Shown here one piece after another: positions 8,836-19,063 of a stretch of 64,000 nucleotides of DNA. Origin of the DNA: Aliiglaciecola sp. M165. GTDB lineage: Bacteria; Pseudomonadota; Gammaproteobacteria; Enterobacterales; Alteromonadaceae. The stretch is from contig NZ_VKKH01000006.1 of NCBI RefSeq assembly GCF_007197995.1, positions 186,001 through 250,000 on the forward strand. Reading direction: 5' to 3'. The notes under the pieces are model-generated. The model saw only the letters and a program-made list of their open reading frames with translations. It was not told where the DNA came from and did no database searches. Position 1 is the stretch's first letter. Every line of letters starts with the position of its first letter. A program made the translations under genes and the position numbers.

Positions 8836-9017
8836 TCCCCCACTGCGTGCGTGCCAGAAGAGACCACGGGGAAGACGTTTTTTATAGACGTCGCCTCCGC
8901 GTACAACAACTTACGTCACTTCCGAATACAACACCACGCGTCACTTTCGAATACAACAAGCCACGTCACTTCCAAATACAACAAACTACGTCATCTCCGA
9001 GCGCTCTTGTCGGAGAT
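8836..9017. repeat. Structured intergenic repeat, locus A: 25-bp phased repeats plus CGCTCTTG hairpin
   Basis: Five units beginning ACGTC/GCGTC start at 8888, 8913, 8938, 8963 and 8988, an exact 25-bp phase. The consensus is about ACGTCACTTCCGAATACAAC. The last unit runs into a perfect 8-bp hairpin: ATCTCCGA (8993-9000), loop GCGCTCTTG, TCGGAGAT (9010-9017). Upstream, GATCCCC (about 8836) and GGGGAAGACG (about 8872) look like the remains of an inverted copy. The same design recurs near 19.5 and 56 kb. It fills the gap between the binding-protein gene and the end of asnB. Confidence 0.75.
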
Positions 9018-9058
9018 CTCTTTGGGATAACGCTGGATCATCAACACGCCGCTTTCGT

Positions 9059-10726
9059 TTAACCTTTGCCGTGCACACTAATCACAGAGCGCCCAGAAGG
9101 GTCGGCCATGTTTTTAAAACTCTCGTCCCACTCAAGGGCTTCAACGGTGCTACAAGCGATAGACTTGCCGCCTGGAACGCATTTGGCTGCGCTTTCCTGA
9201 GGGAAATATTCTTCGAATATCGTCCGGTAGAAATACCCTTCCTTGGTATCAGGTGTATTCATAGGGAAGCGAAACTCAGCGGTCGATAATTGTTGGTCAG
9301 TGATTTGCTCATTAACATGATCTTTGATGGAGTCAATCCAAGAGTAGCCTACACCGTCACCAAATTGTTCTTTTTGACGCCACAAGACTTCGGCAGGCAA
9401 ATATTCACCGTTATCAAATGCTTTGCGTAATACCCACTTTTCCATTTTACCGTCCAGGCACATTTTGTCCTGAGGATTAAGGCGCATTGCTACGTCCATG
9501 AATTCTTTATCCAAAAAGGGCACCCGGGCTTCGACGCCCCATGCAGACGTGGCTTTGTTGGCTCGTGCGCAATCAAACATATGTAAACGTTCTAGTTTGC
9601 GCACGGTTTCTTCGTGGAATTCACGGGCGTTAGGTGCTTTGTGGAAATATAAATAACCGCCAAAAATCTCGTCAGCCCCTTCACCAGACAACACCATTTT
9701 AATTCCCATGGCTTTGATTTTACGGCTCATTAAATACATGGGAGTAGCCGCACGAATTGTTGTTGTGTCGTAGGTTTCAAGGTAGTAAATCACGTCACGA
9801 ATTGCGTCGATTCCCTCTTGAATGGTGAAATGGATCTCGTGATGGACGGTGCCTATCATGTCTGCAACTTTTTGTGCAGCAGCTAAATCGGGTGCCCCTT
9901 CAAGACCTACAGCAAAGGAATGCAATCGTGGCCACCAAGCTTCAGATCTGTCTTCGTCTTCAATTCGCTTGGCAACATATTTTGCAGCAATGGCTGAAAC
10001 GAGCGAGGAATCTAACCCACCGGACAACAGCACTGCATATGGAACATCAGACATCAGGTGAGACTTCACAGACTTTTCTAATGCAGCTTTCAAGTCGTTC
10101 AAATTGGTCTCATTTTTTTCAACTTGAGCGTAGTCCATCCAATCACGTTTATAATATTTTTTCAGCTCGCCAGTCTTGCTCCACAAATAGTGTCCTGGCG
10201 GGAATTCTTGCACAGTTTTACACACAGGAACTAACGCTTTCATCTCAGACGCAACATAGAAGTTACCGTGCTCATCAAAGCCTGTGTAGAGCGGAATGAT
10301 ACCGATATGGTCGCGTGCAATTAAATAGGCATCTTGTTCCTCGTCATACAATATGAATGCGAACATGCCTTGTAACTCATCGATAAAATCCAGGCCTTTT
10401 TGTTGATATAAAGGCAATATAATTTCGCAATCTGACTTGGTTCTAAAGTCATATGGTGTCGCCAATGCTTGCTCTAGCGCTTTGTGATTGTAGATTTCAC
10501 CATTCACAGCAAGAACTTGATTATTATTTCGGCTGACTAGGGGTTGCGCACCAGTATCTACGTCAACGATCGCTAAGCGCTCGTGACTTAAGATAGCATT
10601 ATTATTATTCCAAACTCCTGACCAATCAGGGCCGCGATGGCGTAATAGTTTGGAAAGCTCTAATGCCTGCTTCCTAAGTTCTGACACATCAGTCTTGATA
10701 TCCAGAATGCCGAATATTCCACACAT
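9059..10726 (-). CDS. asnB: AsnB, glutamine-hydrolysing asparagine synthetase
   Basis: A 555-residue class-B asparagine synthetase (E. coli AsnB 554), making asparagine from aspartate, ATP and glutamine. The start is set at the ATG at 10726 because the next codon is Cys, the N-terminal nucleophile of the glutaminase domain (M-C-G-I-F-G-I). A longer open frame to 10801 would bury that Cys and was rejected. The glutaminase domain covers residues about 1-200, with L-R-H-R-G-P-D near the start. The synthetase domain has the ATP pyrophosphatase loop L-L-S-G-G-L-D-S-S. It is monocistronic, with a long shared upstream region facing the peroxiredoxin gene. Confidence 0.96.
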   Translation of the reverse strand: MCGIFGILDIKTDVSELRKQALELSKLLRHRGPDWSGVWNNNNAILSHERLAIVDVDTGAQPLVSRNNNQVLAVNGEIYNHKALEQALATPYDFRTKSDCEIILPLYQQKGLDFIDELQGMFAFILYDEEQDAYLIARDHIGIIPLYTGFDEHGNFYVASEMKALVPVCKTVQEFPPGHYLWSKTGELKKYYKRDWMDYAQVEKNETNLNDLKAALEKSVKSHLMSDVPYAVLLSGGLDSSLVSAIAAKYVAKRIEDEDRSEAWWPRLHSFAVGLEGAPDLAAAQKVADMIGTVHHEIHFTIQEGIDAIRDVIYYLETYDTTTIRAATPMYLMSRKIKAMGIKMVLSGEGADEIFGGYLYFHKAPNAREFHEETVRKLERLHMFDCARANKATSAWGVEARVPFLDKEFMDVAMRLNPQDKMCLDGKMEKWVLRKAFDNGEYLPAEVLWRQKEQFGDGVGYSWIDSIKDHVNEQITDQQLSTAEFRFPMNTPDTKEGYFYRTIFEEYFPQESAAKCVPGGKSIACSTVEALEWDESFKNMADPSGRSVISVHGKG

Positions 10727-11262
10727 ATAATTTATTCTCGCTTTTTCGGTTGATGAGATTATCGCTATGACAAAGGGAGTATTATTGAAATAACATTTCA
10801 TTTCTTAATGAAAATGATGATATTTATCCTTTTCCACAGGGGAAATTTGCCAGTATGAGGAAAAATTGCAAGGAGAAAGTGTAACTTTTTTTCACTTTAA
10901 GCCAATTTTGCCTTGTTGCATCTGTTTAATTCATTGAAATCACTGGAAATTGACTATTCTTGTCGACTATAACTGATGTTTATATCGCTACTAATTCAGT
11001 AATAACAGTCGGATCCCGACGGAAATTCCTAAAGTTTGTGTTTTATCGATCGATTTCATTCACAACGACTTAAAACATGCTTTACACTACTAAACGAATA
11101 CTCTTTTCAAAGCGTCAATCAAAGTTTATTCATTGAAACGCTTTCTAATCTAAAATATCGATTGAGGCGATTTATTTTAATCGCTGTATTAAATTTTTCT
11201 GTAACCCTATACTTCTCTGCATCAAAAAGAAATTCCGATTAACCTTTTTCTAGGAGATACAA
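10727..11262. promoter_or_regulatory. Divergent control region between asnB and the peroxiredoxin-glutaredoxin gene
   Basis: About 535 bp, A+T-rich, with no convincing gene: a + strand open frame at 11036-11242 lacks a ribosome site and family features. The region must hold the asnB promoter (leftward) and the peroxiredoxin promoter (rightward). A weak rightward candidate is TTGAGG at about 11162, a 19-bp spacer, and TATTAA. A small hairpin GCGATT-TATTTT-AATCGC lies in that spacer. TAGGAGA precedes the ATG at 11263. I could not identify a convincing OxyR site. Confidence 0.5.
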
Positions 11263-12015
11263 ATGACACAAGCAAACCCAAACTTTGAAAATAAAGAAGG
11301 TCAGAAAATTCCTTCAGTAACCTTCAGAACTCGCCAGAACGACGAGTGGGTTGATGTGACTACTGATGATCTGTTTGCAGGTAAAACTGTCGTGGTTTTC
11401 TCTTTACCAGGCGCTTTTACACCAACGTGTTCGTCAACACATCTACCTCGCTACAATGAGTTAGCGAGTACTTTCAAGCAACATGGTGTAGACGACATCG
11501 TTTGCCTTTCCGTAAACGATACTTTTGTGATGAATGCATGGGCCGCTGACCAAGAAAGCGACAATGTTACTCTCATCCCAGATGGGAACGGAGAGTTTAC
11601 AGATGGTATGGGGCTGTTGGTTGACAAAAATGACTTAGGTTTTGGTAAGCGTAGCTGGCGTTACTCTATGCTTGTAAAAGACGGAGTCGTAGACAAAATG
11701 TTTATCGAACCCGACTTACCAGGCGACCCGTTTGAAGTGTCTGATGCCGACACCATGCTAAATTACATTGCACCAGATGCCGTCAAACCAGCACCTGTAT
11801 CATTGTTTACAAAGCCAGGATGCCCGTTCTGTGCGAAAGCTAAAAAATTGTTGTCTGAAAAGGGCTATGGCTATGAAGAGATTGTCATGGGCGACGGCGC
11901 AACATTAACATCACTGAAGGCTGTCACTGGCCGTGAAACTGTGCCCCAAGTGTTTATTGGCGGCAAACATATTGGTGGAAGTGATGATTTAGAGGCATAT
12001 TTTAACGACCAATAA
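11263..12015 (+). CDS. Peroxiredoxin 5-glutaredoxin fusion (glutathione peroxidase activity)
   Basis: A 250-residue two-domain antioxidant enzyme. Residues about 1-165 are a Prx5-type peroxiredoxin with the peroxidatic Cys56 in G-A-F-T-P-T-C. Residues about 175-250 are a glutaredoxin with active site C187-P-F-C190, T-V-P-Q-V-F-I and G-G-S-D-D-L. Such hybrids, as in Haemophilus and Vibrio, reduce peroxides with glutathione, the fused glutaredoxin recycling the peroxiredoxin. A strong ribosome site (TAGGAGA) precedes the ATG, and a clear rho-independent terminator follows 19 bp after the stop, so it is a single-gene unit. Confidence 0.95.
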   Translation: MTQANPNFENKEGQKIPSVTFRTRQNDEWVDVTTDDLFAGKTVVVFSLPGAFTPTCSSTHLPRYNELASTFKQHGVDDIVCLSVNDTFVMNAWAADQESDNVTLIPDGNGEFTDGMGLLVDKNDLGFGKRSWRYSMLVKDGVVDKMFIEPDLPGDPFEVSDADTMLNYIAPDAVKPAPVSLFTKPGCPFCAKAKKLLSEKGYGYEEIVMGDGATLTSLKAVTGRETVPQVFIGGKHIGGSDDLEAYFNDQ

Positions 12016-12034
12016 AATAACTGTCAGACAAACG

Positions 12035-12059
12035 AAAGGGGCATTAACGCCCCTTTTTT
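12035..12059 (+). terminator. Rho-independent terminator of the peroxiredoxin-glutaredoxin gene
   Basis: AAAGGGGC, loop ATTAAC, GCCCCTTT followed by a run of T (12054-12059) gives an 8-bp G+C-rich stem and a U tract. Confidence 0.9.
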
Positions 12060-12114
12060 GTGCTTGTTAAGCCATTATGCAGTCACTTAGCCCTTGTCAT
12101 GTATAAACTAAAAA

Positions 12115-12618
12115 CTATTGATTGATAGTTACGGCTCCGGTATTGGAATCGTAAGTAATGGTTTTGGTCGTGTCTGCTTTGAGTGTATAGGTGCAGGCTC
12201 CGGGATCATTGTAGGTGGCATCAAATTGAGCCGTTGCCTCGCTACCCACGTCAGAGCTTGCATTGTCAAGCACTGCTCGCCACACGTCTAAACAATCGTT
12301 TTCGCTATTCAGCGTTAGACTAGTTCCTCTTGTGTCCGCAGGGTAGCCTGCGGCATTGACCGACAGTGCACCACCGACTTCTGGATCGCTAATAGGTAAA
12401 AAGTTCAAAACCGCAGCGCCATTGCCGCGAATGAGCCAAGCTAGGTGGACTTGGTTAACCCCTTCTTGAAACGCAGACCCAGTAGCAACAAAAACTGAAG
12501 TGCGTGCATCGTCTGATAAGTCAATGAACCTGGGGGCCGCAACGACTGCCAATATCCCAAGAATAACGATTACGATGATCAGCTCTATTAACGTGAAGCC
12601 GTTTTGTTTACTGCCCAT
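12115..12618 (-). CDS. Type IV pilin-like protein, MSHA-type
   Basis: A 167-residue prepilin. The leader is short (MGSKQNG) and the cleavage motif G7-F-T-L-I-E has Glu at mature position 5. The hydrophobic helix that follows (L-I-E-L-I-I-V-I-V-I-L-G-I-L-A-V-V-A-A-P-R-F) is typical of type IV/MSHA pilins. Two Cys residues, in N-D-C-L-D-V-W and G-A-C-T-Y, probably form the C-terminal disulfide loop. No pilus assembly genes are next to it, so it is an orphan pilin that would depend on an MSHA or type IV machinery elsewhere. The convergent upstream neighbour ends with its own terminator. Confidence 0.85.
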   Translation of the reverse strand: MGSKQNGFTLIELIIVIVILGILAVVAAPRFIDLSDDARTSVFVATGSAFQEGVNQVHLAWLIRGNGAAVLNFLPISDPEVGGALSVNAAGYPADTRGTSLTLNSENDCLDVWRAVLDNASSDVGSEATAQFDATYNDPGACTYTLKADTTKTITYDSNTGAVTINQ

Positions 12619-12767
12619 TATTTTTTACTCTGCATGAATTACATTGGTGTAGTATTCCAAAAATCTACCAAATTGAAAATAGCTATTTGAAACAATTGCT
12701 TAACAAAATCATAGCCAAGCAACAAAAGGCTGTTTATAGTGAATTTATTAAGCGATAAGGATACATT

Positions 12768-13823
12768 ATGAAATTCCCCAGTTTATTACCCGTTATTATT
12801 GGCTTGGCAGCAAGCATGGCTGTTGTCACCGCGAATGCTCAGCAAACCCAAAGTCAAAATTCGGCCTGGTTATCGACATTTAGTGGTTTTTATGAGACCG
12901 AGCTTGGCAGCGTACAGGCTTGCGAAGCGGAAAAGAGCAATACCTTTCGCGTTTGTTCCAGTGCGCTGAAAAACGATGGAAACGCACCCTTTGTGTTGCA
13001 TCATGGAGCGCCAACCGATACTACAGTTGTGCTGTTTCATGGCTTAAGTGACTCGCCGTTTTTCTTTTCTCATATTGCTCCAACCATACATGAAATGGGT
13101 CATACGGTTATAGTTGCGTTATTACCAGGACACGGCAAACTCGACGCCGATGACGATATGGACGACAACAAACTGGCACTGCGTTGGGCTGAGCATGTTG
13201 ACCAAGTAATGGCTTTTGCGCACGCCAACAGTAAAGATGTGTATGTTGGAGGTTTTTCAACTGGGGGGGCACTGGCAACTCAGCACATTTTAAAGTCTTC
13301 TCAACCAATTAAAGGGCTAATGTTGTTTTCTGGCGCATTAGCGCTGGATGAATCCGTTGAAAACATGGCAGGGTATTGGGGAATTAAATCCCTCGCCAAA
13401 TTGTTAGATTGGCAATATGAAACCCAAGGCCCCAATCCCTATAAATATCCCAGTGTGGCGCGTCATTCAGCATTTATGTTAATCGATGTAATTTTTGACG
13501 TGAGGGAAAAATTGCAACAAAACAATGGCATTAATATACCGATTTTCAGTGCGCATTCTGAAGCGGATGTCACCACTCCAATTCGAGGTGTTAAAGACCT
13601 GATGGAAGTGAACAAAGGCTTGAATGTCCCCTTCTTTATCGATAAGCAATTTGGCGTTTGTCACGCCGATTTAGTTGTCAGTGAATCGCAAATTGTGGAG
13701 ATGGCTTATGATGCCACGCAAGTTGAGGGCACCGAACCTTGCCAGATACCCGAGGCAAATCCTTTGCATGATGAGATGTTGGCCGCACTAGTTGATTTTC
13801 TTAATCAGACTGCCAAATTGTAA
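12768..13823 (+). CDS. Secreted alpha/beta hydrolase
   Basis: A 351-residue exported protein with a signal peptide to about Ala24 (V-T-A-N-A-Q). The alpha/beta-hydrolase fold shows the oxyanion strand V-V-L-F-H-G-L-S-D-S and the nucleophile elbow G162-F-S164-T-G. Likely acid and base residues are in the A-H-S-E-A-D-V and G-V-C-H-A-D-L segments. The substrate is unknown; lipase/esterase-like activity is a fair guess from the fold. AAGGAT precedes the ATG. The GST-like gene follows after 12 bp, so the two are probably co-transcribed. Confidence 0.82.
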   Translation: MKFPSLLPVIIGLAASMAVVTANAQQTQSQNSAWLSTFSGFYETELGSVQACEAEKSNTFRVCSSALKNDGNAPFVLHHGAPTDTTVVLFHGLSDSPFFFSHIAPTIHEMGHTVIVALLPGHGKLDADDDMDDNKLALRWAEHVDQVMAFAHANSKDVYVGGFSTGGALATQHILKSSQPIKGLMLFSGALALDESVENMAGYWGIKSLAKLLDWQYETQGPNPYKYPSVARHSAFMLIDVIFDVREKLQQNNGINIPIFSAHSEADVTTPIRGVKDLMEVNKGLNVPFFIDKQFGVCHADLVVSESQIVEMAYDATQVEGTEPCQIPEANPLHDEMLAALVDFLNQTAKL

Positions 13824-13835
13824 CAAGGAACTGAG

Positions 13836-14939
13836 ATGTCAGAAAACTACAAACTTTATGGTGCACCGCTTTCCTTGTATACCGGAAAAGCGCGAGCGTA
13901 CCTCAAATTTAAGCAGTTGCCTTATGAAGAAGTGTTCTCGTCCATAAAAGTTTATAAGAACATTATTGTACCTAATACTGGGGTGCGCTTTATTCCTGTT
14001 GTCGAAACGCCGAACAATGAGTTCATCCAAGACACTACGGTGATCATGGAAACATTGGAAGACCGACATCCTGAACGAACCATTACGCCTGACTCGGCAC
14101 TTTTGAATCTGATCTCGGAAGTATTACAAATCTGGGGTGACGAGTGGCTTCTTATCCCGGCAATGCACTATCGGTGGAATCACGACAATTTCCCGTTTAT
14201 TTACGAGGAATTTGGGCGGGTGGTCACGCCCAACATGCCGGCATTCGTCCGACGATTTGTCGGTAAGAAAATTGGAGCGAAATTTAAAGGTTTTGTACCG
14301 ATGTTAGGGATCACCACAAAAACAATCCCAGCAATTGAAAACTGGTATGAGAATCATGTTCTAAAAGAGTTGGACGCACATTTCTCTGAACACGATTATT
14401 TACTCGGTGGCCGTCCTTGTGCCGGAGATTTTGGTCTGATAGGCCCTTTATATGCGCATTTATATCGGGATCCAGCCCCTGGCAAGTTGATGAAGCAAAA
14501 AGCGCCCAATGTGGCAAAGTGGGTGGAGCGAATGAACAATCCGCCCGATGACATTGGCCAGTGGCTCAATGTTGATGAATTGCCTGAGACCCTGATCCGA
14601 TTGTTGCAGCGGATCTTCAGTGAGTTCTGGCCAGTGCTGATAAGCACGGTCGAGAAGACACAACTATGGATTTCAAGCCACCCGCAGGAACGTGAAGTGC
14701 CCAGAACTATAGGGCAACACACATACCGAATCGGTGATGTGTCGGAGCAACGGGCAATTCTTACGTTCCATCAATGGAAGTTTCAAAGAGTGCAGGAAGC
14801 GTTTCAGGCGCTAACTGAGCACGAGCAATCCGCGCTGGCAGATCTAATGAAGCAGCATTTTCAATTACGTATAGAAAGTGTTGATATCGACAATAATGTG
14901 GTGCGGGAAAATAATAAACTTGTTGTAAAAGGGCGATAA
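13836..14939 (+). CDS. Glutathione S-transferase-fold protein, long form
   Basis: A 367-residue cytoplasmic protein. Residues about 5-80 form a thioredoxin-like GST N-domain (Y-K-L-Y-G-A-P-L-S-L-Y-T-G-K-A-R, then F-I-P-V-V-E-T-P and D-T-T-V-I-M-E-T-L-E). A helical GST C-domain follows to about residue 240. About 120 further residues after it are not part of a standard GST and I do not recognise them. No catalytic Cys is seen at the start of helix 1, and a Ser/Tyr may serve. AAGGAAC precedes the ATG. The terminator stem overlaps its stop codon. Confidence 0.78.
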   Translation: MSENYKLYGAPLSLYTGKARAYLKFKQLPYEEVFSSIKVYKNIIVPNTGVRFIPVVETPNNEFIQDTTVIMETLEDRHPERTITPDSALLNLISEVLQIWGDEWLLIPAMHYRWNHDNFPFIYEEFGRVVTPNMPAFVRRFVGKKIGAKFKGFVPMLGITTKTIPAIENWYENHVLKELDAHFSEHDYLLGGRPCAGDFGLIGPLYAHLYRDPAPGKLMKQKAPNVAKWVERMNNPPDDIGQWLNVDELPETLIRLLQRIFSEFWPVLISTVEKTQLWISSHPQEREVPRTIGQHTYRIGDVSEQRAILTFHQWKFQRVQEAFQALTEHEQSALADLMKQHFQLRIESVDIDNNVVRENNKLVVKGR

Positions 14940-14950
14940 AATCGCCCTTA
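14929..14950. terminator. Bidirectional terminator between the GST-like gene and yceH
   Basis: AAGGGCGA (14929-14936), loop TAAAA, TCGCCCTT (14942-14949): a perfect 8-bp stem that includes the GST stop codon. It lies between two convergent genes. The T runs are short on both strands, so it may be a modest terminator. Confidence 0.65.
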
Positions 14951-14958
14951 ATTGCGCT

Positions 14959-15633
14959 TTACTCACCTAACTGATGTTTTAACTCGCTAAAGGCTTGCTT
15001 CAGTTCGCTAAGCTCAGACTCGAGTGCCTCGACTCGCTGGTTCAACGACAAATGATTTGACGGGGCATTCCCCTGAGTTTCATTTGCCGCAGGCATATCG
15101 TCTGATGGTGCACATAGATCAGGTTCGCCTGAAAACAGGTGCATATAGCGTGATTCTCTTTTTCCCGGCTCCCTTGGTAGTTTTGTGACCAGACATTCTG
15201 CGTTCAAATCCTGCATGTAATTCAGAACCTGTTCCACCTCTTCGACATTGTCAAATTCAGCCAAACGGTTGGTGCGAGTTCGCAGCTCTCCGGGCGTTTG
15301 TGGTCCACGCAAGAATAATACACAGACAATAGCTAATTGCTGGCGTGTGAGCTTTAGGTCGCCAAATTCGGTATTGCAAAAGCGGTGTTGATACTTCACT
15401 ACACGACTACCGAAACCTGTGTGTTCATTGATTTGTTTTTGCGCCTTGAGCTCATCCAAGCCAGCTTGCACGTCACTCTCGCTCAAATTCATCACCGGCT
15501 CACGGTTACTCTTTTGGTTACAGCCAAGGGTTAGTCCATTCAGAGACAGCGGATATTGGTCCGGTGTGGTGATTTCTTTTTCAAGCAACACACCAATGAT
15601 CCGGCACTGGAGAGGGGTTAGTTGAACAAGCAT
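14959..15633 (-). CDS. yceH: YceH family (UPF0502/DUF480) winged-helix protein
   Basis: A 224-residue protein of the DUF480 family, which folds as two winged-helix domains. Typical sequence is seen at [35 protein letters not shown] and [12 protein letters not shown]. The last 40 residues form a coiled coil ([15 protein letters not shown]). The ATG at 15633 is preferred to an upstream one at 15660 because TAGGAG lies 6 bases before it and the family starts there. It follows the pullulanase gene after 16 bp. Function is unknown; DNA binding is likely from the fold. Confidence 0.85.
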   Translation of the reverse strand: MLVQLTPLQCRIIGVLLEKEITTPDQYPLSLNGLTLGCNQKSNREPVMNLSESDVQAGLDELKAQKQINEHTGFGSRVVKYQHRFCNTEFGDLKLTRQQLAIVCVLFLRGPQTPGELRTRTNRLAEFDNVEEVEQVLNYMQDLNAECLVTKLPREPGKRESRYMHLFSGEPDLCAPSDDMPAANETQGNAPSNHLSLNQRVEALESELSELKQAFSELKHQLGE

Positions 15634-15649
15634 ATAGGCTCCTAACGGG

Positions 15650-18493
15650 TTATCTGACAAAAACGGCTACGGTTAGCCCCGGGACAGTAAAACTGTTGGT
15701 AGATGTCACAACATTTTTCATATGTGGATCTTGACTACGTTTTAAAACAGGATGCAAAGTAAATTTTCCAGCATCGCTAAAATCGAACGTCTGAGTTTCA
15801 ATATTGTTGTTAAAAATGACAATCATTTGTTCAATATTGGGGTCCAAATCCCTTGAATAAGGGTCGTCTATGCTCATGACGATTAAGCCCAAAGTCTGTT
15901 CCGGACCGGTATTTAAAAATTTTGTCCGACGAATAATTTGATCGGCGGTTTGCAAGCTAAATAACGGTGTTGAGCTTCTGATTGCTAGTAGTTCCCTAAA
16001 GCGCTCGAATGCAAATTCGATATGTTGAGCGTTGACGTTGTCACGCCCTTCGTTTTGACTGAGAATTTTGCCGATTACGTCCCAATTGGCCTGGTCTTTG
16101 TCCGCAGGCGGCAAACCAACATTGTAATTGTTGGACTGTTTAGAAAAGTCGACTTTATTAAACCAGTCGCCAAAATCATAGCTGTCTCGCAGGAAAGACT
16201 TGGAACGTAATAATTCGCTTCCCATGTGAATAAAAGGGATCCCTTGTGCCAGCATCGGGTAGGCCAAGGATAAGATTTGCATGCGTACACGCTGACCTGT
16301 GCTGAGTTCGCTGGCGATGCGGTACTGGTTGTTGTCCCAAAGTGTTTGGTTATCGTGTTTAGAGACATAGTTAACCGTGTCTGCTGGGTCTAGGGCGTAA
16401 CCTGTTGGTGCGCCACCGTAATCAATGTCTCTGCCAAATACGTTTTCGCCTTGGGCATTTTCAATTGGGAAGATGGCTAAATTACCTGCTAAGCCAATTC
16501 TGGCTTGGTCCAGGGACAATAGATATTCCTGCATCATTTGCTCACGGTTCTGCGCGTTGTGCAATTCGTTGGGTGCTGTAACTAGGCCGTTACCTAGCCC
16601 CTGACCAACGCGAATATCATTACCAGAAACAAAAGATGAACCCCCTCGTATGGCATCACGCAAACGGTCAGTGAAAGTGCCGATTTCCGTGCCGGCTAAT
16701 TCGCTCTGAGTGGCCTGCACAAACTGTGCATTGTTTGCCACTTCGCCAAAATTCCAACCTTCTCCATAAAAATACGTATCGGGATCGACTTTTTGCACTT
16801 CAGCACGAGCTTCTAGCATGAGATCTTTGGGTTGATGCCCCATCAAATCAAAGCGGAAACCGTCAATCTTGTAATCTCTTGACCAAACAATCAGGGAATC
16901 AAGCATGAGTTTAGCCATCATGCGGTGTTCACTGGCAGTGTTGTCACAACAGGTGGATTGTTCGATTGCTCCTGTGACGGGGTTTAACCTGTGATAGTAG
17001 CCAGGCACCACTTTGTCCAACACGGATTTTGGGTGTAGACCCGCAGCGAAAGTATGGTTGTACACAACATCCATTATGACTCTGAAGCCCAATTGGTGTA
17101 AGCGCAGTACCATTTGTCTGAATTCAACCAATCTGCTTAACCCTTCAGGGTTTAATGCATAGCTCCCTTCTGGCACCGTGTAGTGATAGGGGTCGTAGCC
17201 CCAGTTGTAGGGGTCAAGTGCGCGTATCTGTTCAATCACCGCTTGTGCTTTAGCAGTGCTTGGTTCGAAACTAGATAATACGTTCTCAAGTGACTGGCTT
17301 GCGTCGTGCCCAGCGGTACACAAAGATAACTGACTGTAGCGCTGGCAAATGCTCGCGATGCTGTCAGTCAATTTAATCAGATTCGCTGGCAACTCATCGA
17401 CCGTAGTGATGTCGTAGGTCGGCAGCAGATGCACAGTATTTAACCCAGCTTCGCGAAGGGCTTTTAGGTGATTAATGGAATCGCTGTGCGCTTGGCTAAA
17501 CGCCGCGTATTTGCCAGCTTGGGAGGGATCTGACAAGGTTTTGTCAGAGGCGCTGAAATCACGAATGTGTGTTTCATACAAAATAAGTTGTTCAGGCGAA
17601 TCTAGGGTCGCAACCATTTGTTCATCCCAGCCTTTTGGTTTGGTACTTTGATGCGATAAATCAACGACCTGAGAATACAAACTGTTGGTGGATAGACTCA
17701 AGGAATACGGGTCGGTAACCCATACTTTTTCGTTCTGCAAAGTTTGAGGATGGTAAACACTCATTTGATATCGATAATAAGTGCCTTGTGGGGCTCTAAC
17801 CGAAAGACCACGCCAAATCCCAGTGTTTTTGTCTTCTGTTAATGAAACCTGACCTCCTTCAATGGGCTGTTTATTGGAGTCATAGAGTTTGATTTCAACG
17901 CGAGTAGCAGTGGGCGCCCAGATTGAAAATTGCGTTGCGCTTGAGTTTATCAGCGCGCCGTAATGTTGATATTCGTCCGCATCGTTTGCACCCTGAGTGT
18001 ATAGCTGGTCTAACACTTTTGCTGTCTGCACATAAGAGATATGTGACGCTGATTTTCTACGTTTTTGCGGATCAACAACATCCACTAGTGCCATTTGCTG
18101 TTTTAACAGGTTTTTAAGCTGAGAGTCGGGAAGGTCGACCTGATAGGTAAAAAATTGAGTCAAATGAGGATGTTTGACGGACAACCATGCTGGAGTATCG
18201 ATAGCGACTAAAGGAATCAACAGTTCCCCTTGTCCTTTTTCATCAATAGAGGCTTTTGCAGAGACGAACAAGTAAGGGGCTGCCATGTTCTTTTGACTGA
18301 CAATGAGATCTTTGGTCAAAAAATGGGCTGCGCTATCAACCTTTGCCGAGGAAACTTCGAGGTTTATCGTCGGCGTAGCATCTTTTGCCTTATTAGCAGC
18401 GCTACCTTTGCCACCTGAACTGGCTTGGCAAGCGCCAAGAAGCATCAAAAATATTATAATGACAGGTAAGGTCACTTTTGTTGAGGAAAGCAT
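15650..18493 (-). CDS. Pullulanase-type alpha-1,6-glucosidase, lipoprotein
   Basis: A 947-residue GH13 debranching enzyme that cleaves alpha-1,6 links in pullulan, starch or glycogen. The start is put at 18493 because translation there begins with a lipoprotein signal ([22 protein letters not shown]); a longer frame to 18658 adds 55 unrelated residues. After N-terminal beta modules comes a CBM48-type domain (F-S-I-W-A-P-T-A). The catalytic domain has the pullulanase signature Y-N-W-G-Y-D-P, region I D-V-V-Y-N-H-T, region [10 protein letters not shown] (nucleophile Asp), region III Y-G-E-G-W (acid/base Glu) and region IV V-S-K-H-D-N. It is probably anchored in the outer membrane facing external glucans. 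It lies between a GGCT-like gene and yceH on the same strand. Confidence 0.93.
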   Translation of the reverse strand: MLSSTKVTLPVIIIFLMLLGACQASSGGKGSAANKAKDATPTINLEVSSAKVDSAAHFLTKDLIVSQKNMAAPYLFVSAKASIDEKGQGELLIPLVAIDTPAWLSVKHPHLTQFFTYQVDLPDSQLKNLLKQQMALVDVVDPQKRRKSASHISYVQTAKVLDQLYTQGANDADEYQHYGALINSSATQFSIWAPTATRVEIKLYDSNKQPIEGGQVSLTEDKNTGIWRGLSVRAPQGTYYRYQMSVYHPQTLQNEKVWVTDPYSLSLSTNSLYSQVVDLSHQSTKPKGWDEQMVATLDSPEQLILYETHIRDFSASDKTLSDPSQAGKYAAFSQAHSDSINHLKALREAGLNTVHLLPTYDITTVDELPANLIKLTDSIASICQRYSQLSLCTAGHDASQSLENVLSSFEPSTAKAQAVIEQIRALDPYNWGYDPYHYTVPEGSYALNPEGLSRLVEFRQMVLRLHQLGFRVIMDVVYNHTFAAGLHPKSVLDKVVPGYYHRLNPVTGAIEQSTCCDNTASEHRMMAKLMLDSLIVWSRDYKIDGFRFDLMGHQPKDLMLEARAEVQKVDPDTYFYGEGWNFGEVANNAQFVQATQSELAGTEIGTFTDRLRDAIRGGSSFVSGNDIRVGQGLGNGLVTAPNELHNAQNREQMMQEYLLSLDQARIGLAGNLAIFPIENAQGENVFGRDIDYGGAPTGYALDPADTVNYVSKHDNQTLWDNNQYRIASELSTGQRVRMQILSLAYPMLAQGIPFIHMGSELLRSKSFLRDSYDFGDWFNKVDFSKQSNNYNVGLPPADKDQANWDVIGKILSQNEGRDNVNAQHIEFAFERFRELLAIRSSTPLFSLQTADQIIRRTKFLNTGPEQTLGLIVMSIDDPYSRDLDPNIEQMIVIFNNNIETQTFDFSDAGKFTLHPVLKRSQDPHMKNVVTSTNSFTVPGLTVAVFVR

Positions 18494-18542
18494 ATGTGTA
18501 TTAATCCCTAATAAAAATTGAAAATTAAGTGGCATCGCAAAA

Positions 18543-18887
18543 CTAAGATGACACTGCGCTGACATAAACCCAAACTGCTTGTCCGTCTTCTGTTTTTGCT
18601 TGAACGCGTTTGTAGTCATCCACTTCATAGCGATCTGCATTGGCAAGCTCTTCATCATTTATGAGAACAATTGCGCCATCGACCTTGTCTTCACTGTTGT
18701 CTGTGCGGGTAATGATCGGATGAAAGCGCTCTCCGCTGCTGGCAAGCACTTCAGGATCGGTTATCTCGACCTGATCCAACCGATAGCCGATCAACCGCTG
18801 TGGTTGCGTTGATAATGTACGACCGAATGTGTCAAGTTGCACTTGCTCAAACTGCAAGGTGCCGTAGGTAAAAAGTTTGTTGTTCAT
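18543..18887 (-). CDS. Gamma-glutamylcyclotransferase-like (GGCT/AIG2) protein
   Basis: A 114-residue protein with the GGCT fold. The N-terminal L-F-T-Y-G-T-L motif (the substrate pocket Y-G-T-L) is intact. V-D-G-A-I-V-L-I-N-D-E-E-L with a following D-R-Y-E-V-D-D-Y fits the second part of the family, which includes a conserved acidic residue. Members act on gamma-glutamyl amines or remain uncharacterised. It lies 49 bp upstream of the pullulanase gene on the same strand. Confidence 0.85.
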   Translation of the reverse strand: MNNKLFTYGTLQFEQVQLDTFGRTLSTQPQRLIGYRLDQVEITDPEVLASSGERFHPIITRTDNSEDKVDGAIVLINDEELANADRYEVDDYKRVQAKTEDGQAVWVYVSAVSS

Positions 18888-19063
18888 AAATAACCGTTCT
18901 TGGGCTAGTGCGTGATTAATGCACCGTCAAAACAATTGCATATCTTTTTGGCGCCTCTGGCTTTAATACCAAGTCTATTGTCGCATGAATCAGCGAAAAA
19001 GAACTCGGATGAGACAGGCATTGTGAACACCAAAATGCAAAAAAAGTGATAAATTTTATACAC

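Noticed and set aside
8847-9062. 71-codon open frame in repeat locus A
   Set aside because: It is produced by the 25-bp repeats, which are not in a constant reading frame; no start signal.
10727-10801. N-terminal extension of AsnB by 25 residues
   Set aside because: It would place residues before the Met-Cys that supplies the catalytic N-terminal Cys.
10960-11000. OxyR-binding site before the peroxiredoxin-glutaredoxin gene
   Set aside because: CTAT/ATAG-like pieces occur but not with the spacing of the four-part OxyR consensus.
11036-11242. 68-codon open frame upstream of the peroxiredoxin gene
   Set aside because: No ribosome site, no family features, and it fills the promoter region of a well-defined gene.
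18494-18658. N-terminal extension of the pullulanase by 55 residues
   Set aside because: It would hide the lipoprotein signal peptide that begins at the ATG at 18493 and overlaps the GGCT-like gene.
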